Made by a program: the position numbers and the translations under genes. A stretch of 61,203 nucleotides of DNA from Clostridiales bacterium GWF2_38_85 (lineage in GTDB: Bacteria > Bacillota > Clostridia > Oscillospirales > CAG-382): the NCBI GenBank assembly GCA_001797275.1, contig MGOY01000008.1, positions 78,083-139,285 on the forward strand, written 5' to 3'. Within the stretch, counting starts at the first letter, position 1, and the number at the start of each line of letters is the position of its first letter. The notes beneath the pieces were generated by a model, which worked only from the letters and a program-made list of their open reading frames with translations, was not told the DNA's origin and searched no databases. Shown here piece after piece: positions 55,651 to 61,203 of this stretch.

Positions 55651-56487
55651 ATGAAGCTTGCATGTAATTATTATCCCGAAGTTATTGAGCTGATACAAGA
55701 AGGTTTAATCAATATTGATTATTTAAAATATCCTGCTCTCGGTTATCAGATGAATGTATTTAACAGCGACGATTTGAGTGAGTACGAAAAATTCACTCAT
55801 AATATAAATAAAATTCGTCCTATAATGCTGCACGGTCTTGGAACTACTACGCTCAACCTTTGCTCTAAGAATTTTCAAGCACAGATCAATGTCGAAAGAA
55901 CAAGAGAATTGCTTAATATGAATGGAGTGAACGGTATTTCCGTGCATTTATCCGGCATTGATGAAAGTTTATCATTTGAAGTAAATAAGAGAATTTCTAT
56001 CGAAAATTTAAAATACATAAAAAATACTTTTCCAGGGAAAGAATTTTATTCTATTGAAAATGTCGATACATTAAGATTTGGAATCTGTGTATATCCCGAA
56101 TTTATTTCACAGGTTGTGCGGGAATCGGGTGCTGATTTTCTTCTTGATATCAGCCATGCATACTGTGCAGCAAAAGCACTCGGAATGTGCTTCTACAGCT
56201 ATATGGAAAAGCTTCCTCTCGAGAAGGTGTATGAGATACATATAAACGGCTGGATTGATGCCGGAGATAAAATGATGTGTCATATCAAAATTACCAACGA
56301 GGCTTATACAACACTGAAATGGGTACTTGAAAGATGCAGCCCCGAAATTGTAACCCTTGAATACGGTCGTGATAACGACAGAATAAATTCTGGAATACCA
56401 TTAATGTCCCCTGATAAAATAAACCCGAAGGCAAAAGAAGAAATCGTTGAACAGTTAAACAGGTTGAATGAGATATTGGGGCGGTAA
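55651..56487 (+). CDS. TIM-barrel protein resembling DUF692/MNIO iron enzymes
   Basis: 278 residues from ATG 55651 with AAAGGCGGA 7 nt upstream. The metal-ligand positions of DUF692 (multinuclear non-heme iron) enzymes can be traced: His in IMLHGLG, His in ISVHLSG, Glu in YSIENVD, Asp/His in LLDISHAYCAAKALGM, His in VYEIHINGWID, and Glu in VTLEYGRDND. Known members (MbnB, TglH) oxidatively modify cysteine-containing peptides, but many have no known role. No partner protein or peptide precursor is next to it. A xylose-isomerase-like barrel is the alternative. Confidence 0.6.
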   Translation: MKLACNYYPEVIELIQEGLINIDYLKYPALGYQMNVFNSDDLSEYEKFTHNINKIRPIMLHGLGTTTLNLCSKNFQAQINVERTRELLNMNGVNGISVHLSGIDESLSFEVNKRISIENLKYIKNTFPGKEFYSIENVDTLRFGICVYPEFISQVVRESGADFLLDISHAYCAAKALGMCFYSYMEKLPLEKVYEIHINGWIDAGDKMMCHIKITNEAYTTLKWVLERCSPEIVTLEYGRDNDRINSGIPLMSPDKINPKAKEEIVEQLNRLNEILGR

Positions 56488-56492
56488 AAAAG

Positions 56493-58163
56493 TTACTTCG
56501 CAAAGACGGTCATTATTATATCACTTTGTCTGAATTTAGATGATATATCAGTAAAATTATCTCCGTATAACTTTTTCATTTCTTTTTCGGTTTCGAAGAA
56601 TACTTTCTCATGAATATCCTGCGAAATAGTAGATTGATCTGAAAAACCTCTTCCCTTTAGACGGTTATAAAAATGAATGAACGGTTCACTTTTCTCATCT
56701 TTTGGCAGTTCAATACATACTTCTTGAACTGTTGTGAAAAGATTTCTATAAAACAGATTGCGATCAAATTTCCAGCTTAATCTTACACCTGTAATTCCAT
56801 ATTCATTTATTTTTTCAAAGTATATATGGTGCATACAATTCATTCTCTCATTGAATTCTGTATTATCGAATTCACTACCATCATATTTATCTGTTCCGGG
56901 AATGTCATCAAAGCAAATAAAGCTTCCGCCCGGTTTTAATACACGATGAATTTCTTTTATTATTAATTCGGGATTAGAGTTCAGGTGGAGCATACTGTTT
57001 GCAATGACAGCATCCATGCTGTTATCAGCTATTGGTATTTCATATGCATTCATTCTGCAAAGGTTGAGTTTTGATTCATCAAGGTTAAGATATTTCGCTT
57101 TTTCATTAATGATATTCATCATACTGTTTGATATATCACCACTGATAACAGCTATTTTCTGTGTTAATGCCAGGACGGTATAATGACCATCACCACAGCC
57201 TAAATCTAAAAGAATACCATCACCAATTACAGCTTTAAGCTTTTTTGCAATTTTAATATCTTTATCACTTAGTAATACTGTACTGTCGTAACCCGAGTAA
57301 TACTTTCCAATATGCTCATATCCAATATAATTTTTATCATCTGAGTCAAGATTGATATCAGGATGATCGGTCAGCTGCAATATATTATCTTCATATTCAA
57401 AACTATATCCGCAAAAGCATATATCCGGTTTTAACCCATTCAGTTTTCTATGACACTTCGGGCAAACATAATATTTTATTTTTTCTTCAATGCCATATTT
57501 ATCATAACTACATTCGTGCATCATTTTCAATGCTTCATCAGGCAACCCACCTTCCAACACAGCGGCTTCTATCTGACTGCTTATAAATTCAGCATATGGC
57601 CATAATGTCTTTAGCAAGTGCCAATCAAGATCGCCATCTAATATTCTCTCAAATACAGTTCCTTTTGATTTTTCATCGAGAAATGGGATGAGCTTTTCAA
57701 GCAGTTCATCATTAATATTTTCAAAGGTTGCGTTTTCCAATAGCTTCATTACACTTTCATCGTTTAGATACTCAGCTAATTCAACTATATTTGATATATC
57801 AATTCCCTGCTTTGAAAAATTGCTTGCTATCTTTGAAAGAATACTTGGCTTCAGATATGGTGCAAGACTTATTACATCTGATATACTATGTATTAAAACA
57901 TCATCACTGCCTTTTGCAATATTACTAAGAATACTCGATTCACCTTTTGTCGGTTCACCGGAATTAATAAGCTCATCAAACGACACCTGGAATATTTCTA
58001 CTATTAAAACAAGAATCGAGATATCAGGAAAGCTGTCACCCAACTCATATTTTGATATTGCCTGCCGAGTTAGATTTAGCCTGTCAGCAAGCTCCGACTG
58101 CGTCATATCAGCATTTTTGCGGAGCCTTGATAGATAACCACCGAACTTTTTTGTATCAAACAT
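56493..58163 (-). CDS. XRE HTH regulator fused to a zinc-ribbon SAM methyltransferase
   Basis: 556 residues. N-terminal XRE domain (GGYLSRLRKNADMTQSELADRLNLTRQAISKYELGDSFPDISILV). A central helical region (about 75-230) has repeated SILSKIA/LLEKLIPFL-like segments. A zinc ribbon follows (YVCPKCHRKLNG, ICFCGYSFEY), then a class I methyltransferase: ILLDLGCGDGHYTVLAL (SAM loop), NAYEIPIADNSMDAVIANSMLHL, EIHRVLKPGGSFICFDD. The zinc ribbon plus methyltransferase recalls RlmA-type rRNA methyltransferases. The ATG at 58163 has ATGGGG 6 nt upstream. Function unknown; it may be a regulator whose effector is a methylation reaction. Confidence 0.8.
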   Translation of the reverse strand: MFDTKKFGGYLSRLRKNADMTQSELADRLNLTRQAISKYELGDSFPDISILVLIVEIFQVSFDELINSGEPTKGESSILSNIAKGSDDVLIHSISDVISLAPYLKPSILSKIASNFSKQGIDISNIVELAEYLNDESVMKLLENATFENINDELLEKLIPFLDEKSKGTVFERILDGDLDWHLLKTLWPYAEFISSQIEAAVLEGGLPDEALKMMHECSYDKYGIEEKIKYYVCPKCHRKLNGLKPDICFCGYSFEYEDNILQLTDHPDINLDSDDKNYIGYEHIGKYYSGYDSTVLLSDKDIKIAKKLKAVIGDGILLDLGCGDGHYTVLALTQKIAVISGDISNSMMNIINEKAKYLNLDESKLNLCRMNAYEIPIADNSMDAVIANSMLHLNSNPELIIKEIHRVLKPGGSFICFDDIPGTDKYDGSEFDNTEFNERMNCMHHIYFEKINEYGITGVRLSWKFDRNLFYRNLFTTVQEVCIELPKDEKSEPFIHFYNRLKGRGFSDQSTISQDIHEKVFFETEKEMKKLYGDNFTDISSKFRQSDIIMTVFAK

Positions 58164-58371
58164 TTTAATCCCCATTCTGTTGTAAAGTATAAACATAAAT
58201 AATTTTAAAGATGCCATACCGCGTAGCGGTTTCCGGTTTCCCCTTACGACTGGTAAACGGTTTCCCAAACGTTAAAGAATTTTCATACTGTTACCTTTTA
58301 AAATTATTGTAAACTAAATAAATCAAAAAATCAAGCAACAAATGGTTGCTCAATATATTTGGAGTTACTAA

Positions 58372-59571
58372 ATGTCTGAAAAATAGCTTTATCAAAACAA
58401 CAGGCACGCCAATTTCTTTTACACAAACAAGGACTTATCGGGGAATATAAATTCATCGGGAAACTGAGTGTGCTTGATTTTATCAATCAGGTTGGCTGTG
58501 TTCAGTTTGATCCTATTGATATATGCGGTAAGAACGCTGAGCTTGTGTTACAGTCCTGCATAATAGGCTTTACAAAACAGATGCTTTACGAGCTGTTATA
58601 TGATGACCGTAAATTGATTGATTACTTTGATAAAAATCTTGCTATTATGGGTGCAAATGACTGGAAATATTTTTCTAGATTACGTAAAGCTCACAGCAAT
58701 GGCGGCAGAAGCTATGGTGAGGTTAACACTGTTTGTGATAAGATAAAGGATATTATCAGGGAAAGAGGTTCGGTCTGCTCTGCCGATCTTGATTTCAATG
58801 AAACTGTCAGTTGGTATTGGAGCAACACAAAGTTGTCGCGTGCCGCACTTGAAACAATGTATTTTCGCGGTGATTTAGTGGTACATCACAAAAAAGGAAC
58901 TATAAAATACTATGACCTTGCTGAAAATTGTTTGTCTGACAGTATTTTAAACGAACCTGATCCCCATCCTGAAAGCTACGACTACCATAAATGGCAAGTG
59001 TTACGCAGAATCGGTGCTGTCGGAATACTCTGGAATAAGGCATCTGATGCCTGGCTGAACATATACAGCCTGAAATCACCCGAAAGGACAAAAATTTTCA
59101 ACGAACTTTTGACCGAAAACAAAATCATCGACTTAAATGTTGAGGGTATAAAAGAAGCATTGTACTGCAAAAGCGAAGATATTGAGTTGATAAATTACAT
59201 ACAGCAAAATCCCATATTAAAACACCGCTGTGAGTTTCTTGCACCGCTTGATAATATGCTCTGGGACAGGAAGCTAATAAAAGCGATATTCGGTTTTGAT
59301 TACAAATGGGAGATATATACCCCAGCAGCACAAAGGAAATATGGATATTATGTTACACCCATCCTATACGGAGACAATATAATCGGTAGGATTGAAGCTG
59401 AAACAACCGTAAAGAAAAGCAGCTAATTATCAAAAGCATATGGTATGAACTCGGAATAAAAGATACAAAAAAACTACAAAAAGAAATCAATGAGTGCATT
59501 AAACGGTTTGCGAAGTTCAATGACTGTAAAAAAATTCTATTTATAGGAGATCATATTTATGGAATGGAATG
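58372..59571 (+). pseudogene. YcaQ-like winged-helix DNA glycosylase (HTH_42), two frameshifts
   Basis: The long frame (58470-59426) has the YcaQ/AlkX signatures: VLDFINQVGCVQFDPIDI with the catalytic QxD, CEFLAPLDNMLWDRKLIK and FDYKWEIYTPAAQRKYGYYV. These enzymes unhook interstrand crosslinks. It starts only at GTG 58470, but in-frame family sequence (ALSKQQARQFLLHKQGLIGE) precedes it. The natural ATG at 58372, with a good GGAG site, is out of frame by one base at an A5 run (58379-58383). At the 3' end, family sequence (IWYELGIKDTKKLQKEINEC) continues in another frame past the stop at 59426. Confidence 0.82.
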
Positions 59572-60008
59572 AGAAGTTTCCAAAAGAAAAACAACCGAAC
59601 TACACTGATATGGCTGATTATATCGGTGGCGAAAGTAAACAGCTGTGGCTTGAACTTTTTGATTATATGGATAAATCATATAAAGCAAAACCAAAAATGA
59701 CATATAGTTGTTGTTCTATGAAACCCGGTTGGAATGTGAAATTTCAGAAAAGCGGTCAGTCATTCGGCACACTTTATCCTGAGGAAGCTTCATTCTCAGT
59801 CCTTATTGTAATCAGTTATAAGTATGACTTTGTTATGGAAAACATTCTGGACAAGCTATCCCCGAAAATGCGGGTCCAATATAAAAATGCCGGAGATTAT
59901 ATGAAAATGGGCAGATGGTTGATGTTTACGATAATGAGTAAAGAAGACTTGGACGATTATAAAATCCTTATGTCAGTAAAACTGACGCCGAAGGGCAATA
60001 TTATTTAA
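59559..60008 (+). CDS. DUF3788 family protein
   Basis: 149 residues. WNEKFPKEKQPNYTDMADYI, YSCCSMKPGWNVKFQKSGQSFGTLYPEEASFSVLIVIS and GRWLMFTIMSKEDLDD match DUF3788, a small cytosolic family of unknown function. TAGGAG precedes the ATG. Followed directly by the next gene. Confidence 0.85.
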   Translation: MEWNEKFPKEKQPNYTDMADYIGGESKQLWLELFDYMDKSYKAKPKMTYSCCSMKPGWNVKFQKSGQSFGTLYPEEASFSVLIVISYKYDFVMENILDKLSPKMRVQYKNAGDYMKMGRWLMFTIMSKEDLDDYKILMSVKLTPKGNII

Positions 60009-60383
60009 GTGAATATTATTGAAATATTGAATTACTGCCTTAAAAAGAATAAAACATATGTTGACCACCCTTTTCATGATGAAACGATTTGTGTAAAAGT
60101 TGATACCGGGAAATACACTCCGATATTCGCACAGCTTTTTAAGCTGAAAGACGAAGACAAGCTGACACTGAAATGCGACATGTGGTTTGGATTGCATTAT
60201 CGTGAGCTGTACCCCGAAAGCATAAGGCGGGGTTATCACTGCCCTCCTGTTCAGCAGCCATACTGGAATACTATTGACCTTGACGGAAGCGTTCCCGATG
60301 ATGAAATTATAATGATGATTGATCACGCATATGATGTTATAATAAGCAAACTGCCTAAGTATATACAAAAGACATTTCAATGA
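60009..60383 (+). CDS. MmcQ/YjbR-family protein
   Basis: 124 residues from a GTG directly after the previous stop. DHPFHDETICVKV, KLTLKCDMWFGLHYRELY, GYHCPPVQQPYWNTIDLDGSVPDDEIIMMIDHAYDVI is the family pattern. Double-wing fold linked to DNA binding; role unknown. Confidence 0.85.
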   Translation: MNIIEILNYCLKKNKTYVDHPFHDETICVKVDTGKYTPIFAQLFKLKDEDKLTLKCDMWFGLHYRELYPESIRRGYHCPPVQQPYWNTIDLDGSVPDDEIIMMIDHAYDVIISKLPKYIQKTFQ

Positions 60384-60385
60384 AA

Positions 60386-60410
60386 AAAACCGCCGATTGG
60401 CGGATTTTTT
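60386..60410 (+). terminator. Intrinsic terminator after the MmcQ-like gene
   Basis: CCGCC, GATT, GGCGG, then ATTTTTT. Confidence 0.9.
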
Positions 60411-60527
60411 ATATATAATACTATTCTCTCATAAAACATTACGTTAAAATTCTGTAAAAAACCCATTAAGCAAAGGTTTTTTCTTGAATTTTATCTATGT
60501 TTTTAATCGAGATAAGTATAAGATATT

Positions 60528-60865
60528 TTATTCAAGCATATATTTCAAAATATCGGTAAACGCTTGCTTGTATTCATCGTCACCTGCATATTCTTTTGAG
60601 GCTTCGTATTCGTCATTTAGATTTGTGATTCTTTGGTATTATATCAAATCTAATCTTTGCTGATTTTTTTATGCGTTTTTTAGCTTCTACCGAAATGTAT
60701 AAATTATCCAGTATAAAACCGTGCTTATTCAATATGCTTTGCAGTGGACTAATACCGCTTCCTCTCATGATCTTAAAACATTCATTTGTTCCAATCACTA
60801 TGAGAATACTTCAAACATTTGAAGAAATTCTGTTTCATTTCATCGTTCCACTGTTTGAGCCATAA
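60528..60865 (-). pseudogene. Unidentified decayed coding remnant
   Basis: Minus-strand segments in different frames look protein-like (CFKIMRGSGISPLQSILNKH, FILDNLYISVEAKKRIKKSA; later NLNDEYEASKEYAGDDEYKQ, AFTDILKYMLE with a stop at 60528) but no single frame spans them. A DUF3368/PIN-type toxin tail is one loose resemblance for the first piece. I would not assign a function. The rest of 60866-61203 shows only short inverted repeats (GAAAATGC/GCATTTTC near 60966-60984) and no gene. Confidence 0.35.
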
Positions 60866-61203
60866 TTTCATGCAATTTCATGACAATCATCACCTATAAT
60901 TTATTATATCATAATGCCAACATCAGGTCTGATAGTGTCTTTTCGTCTGTTCAGTTGGCATTTGTGAAAATGCTTCGCATTTTCTGCAGGTCTGCTGAAA
61001 CTTATTATATCATATTTATGAATAATTTATTATTTTTAATTTATTTATCCAAGAATCATCTCCTCTGTTGCAAATGCAACAGACTTTATATAAGTATTAT
61101 AATATAATATGCATATCCCTTAGAACAGCAAGCGGGAGTCCGATATAACGGATAGAACAGGTGATATAATAAAGTCATAACAACGATAAGGGCGGAAAAC
61201 GGT

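Noticed and set aside
55651-56487. A RiPP cluster built around the MNIO-like enzyme and the lasso-like peptide
   Set aside because: They are 42 kb apart, MNIO enzymes are not part of lasso maturation, and the peptide has no cysteine.
57688-58137. 149-codon plus-strand frame opposite the HTH/methyltransferase gene
   Set aside because: Mirror of a well-supported gene on the other strand; composition is serine-rich antisense.
60528-60865. A PIN-domain toxin gene at the right end
   Set aside because: Only a short tail resembles the family, the frame is broken, and no antitoxin partner is visible.

Overview
The window looks like chromosome of a low-GC, spore-former-type Firmicute, most likely a Clostridia/Oscillospiraceae relative. 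The signs are AT-rich intergenic DNA, strong GGAGG ribosome sites with frequent TTG starts, a tryptophan T-box leader, SpoVG, a zinc-type L28, a processive-diacylglycerol-glucosyltransferase-like enzyme, PdxS/PdxT with a MocR-type regulator, an SLH-anchored surface protein and many TTGACA-17-TATAAT promoters. This placement is inferred from gene content; no rRNA is present.

Region by region. 1-10.0 kb is mostly ordinary core genome: a cut-off ammonium transporter with a structured leader, an ECF S-component next to type III pantothenate kinase, a lipid glycosyltransferase, spoVG, murC, rpmB, a rubrerythrin-like protein, a GNAT enzyme and hflKC. 10.1-12.5 kb holds a solute-binding lipoprotein and a family-6 type DNA glycosylase. 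12.6-17.6 kb is an accessory hotspot around tRNA-Gly(CCC) and tRNA-Pro(CGG). It contains a conserved hypothetical gene, a tiny self-contained gene that looks like an orphan lasso-peptide precursor (own consensus promoter and terminator), a decayed copy of the tRNA-Gly 3' end, a multiply frameshifted IS5-like transposase, a broken tyrosine integrase and a broken RHS gene.

17.8-28.5 kb is a complete type I-C CRISPR-Cas locus: a WYL regulator, cas3-cas5-cas8c-cas7-cas4-cas1-cas2, then an array of 23 repeats and 22 spacers. The array stops on an undegraded repeat fused to a truncated HTH gene and to lipB/lipA remnants, which suggests a deletion junction.

29.6-36.3 kb is a T-box-controlled trpEGDCFBA operon, followed by a thiE-like gene, convergent pdxST and the divergent regulator pdxR. 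An IS630-type element (40.1-41.3 kb) separates these from a solute-binding lipoprotein gene split by one nonsense codon, an SLH-anchored phosphodiester glycosidase and an acyl-CoA synthetase.

48.0-56.5 kb is the most suggestive functional cluster. It contains an AraC/PocR-type regulator, a DUF2284 cysteine-rich protein, a corrinoid protein, two UROD-superfamily (methyltransferase-like) proteins, a lipoprotein with Ig-like and DUF4434-type domains, and a DUF692/MNIO-like TIM-barrel protein behind a long nested inverted repeat. I read it as a substrate-specific corrinoid methyl-transfer (demethylation) module whose substrate is unknown. 56.5-61.2 kb carries an HTH/zinc-ribbon/methyltransferase fusion, a frameshifted YcaQ-like gene, DUF3788 and MmcQ/YjbR-type small proteins and a gene-poor tail.
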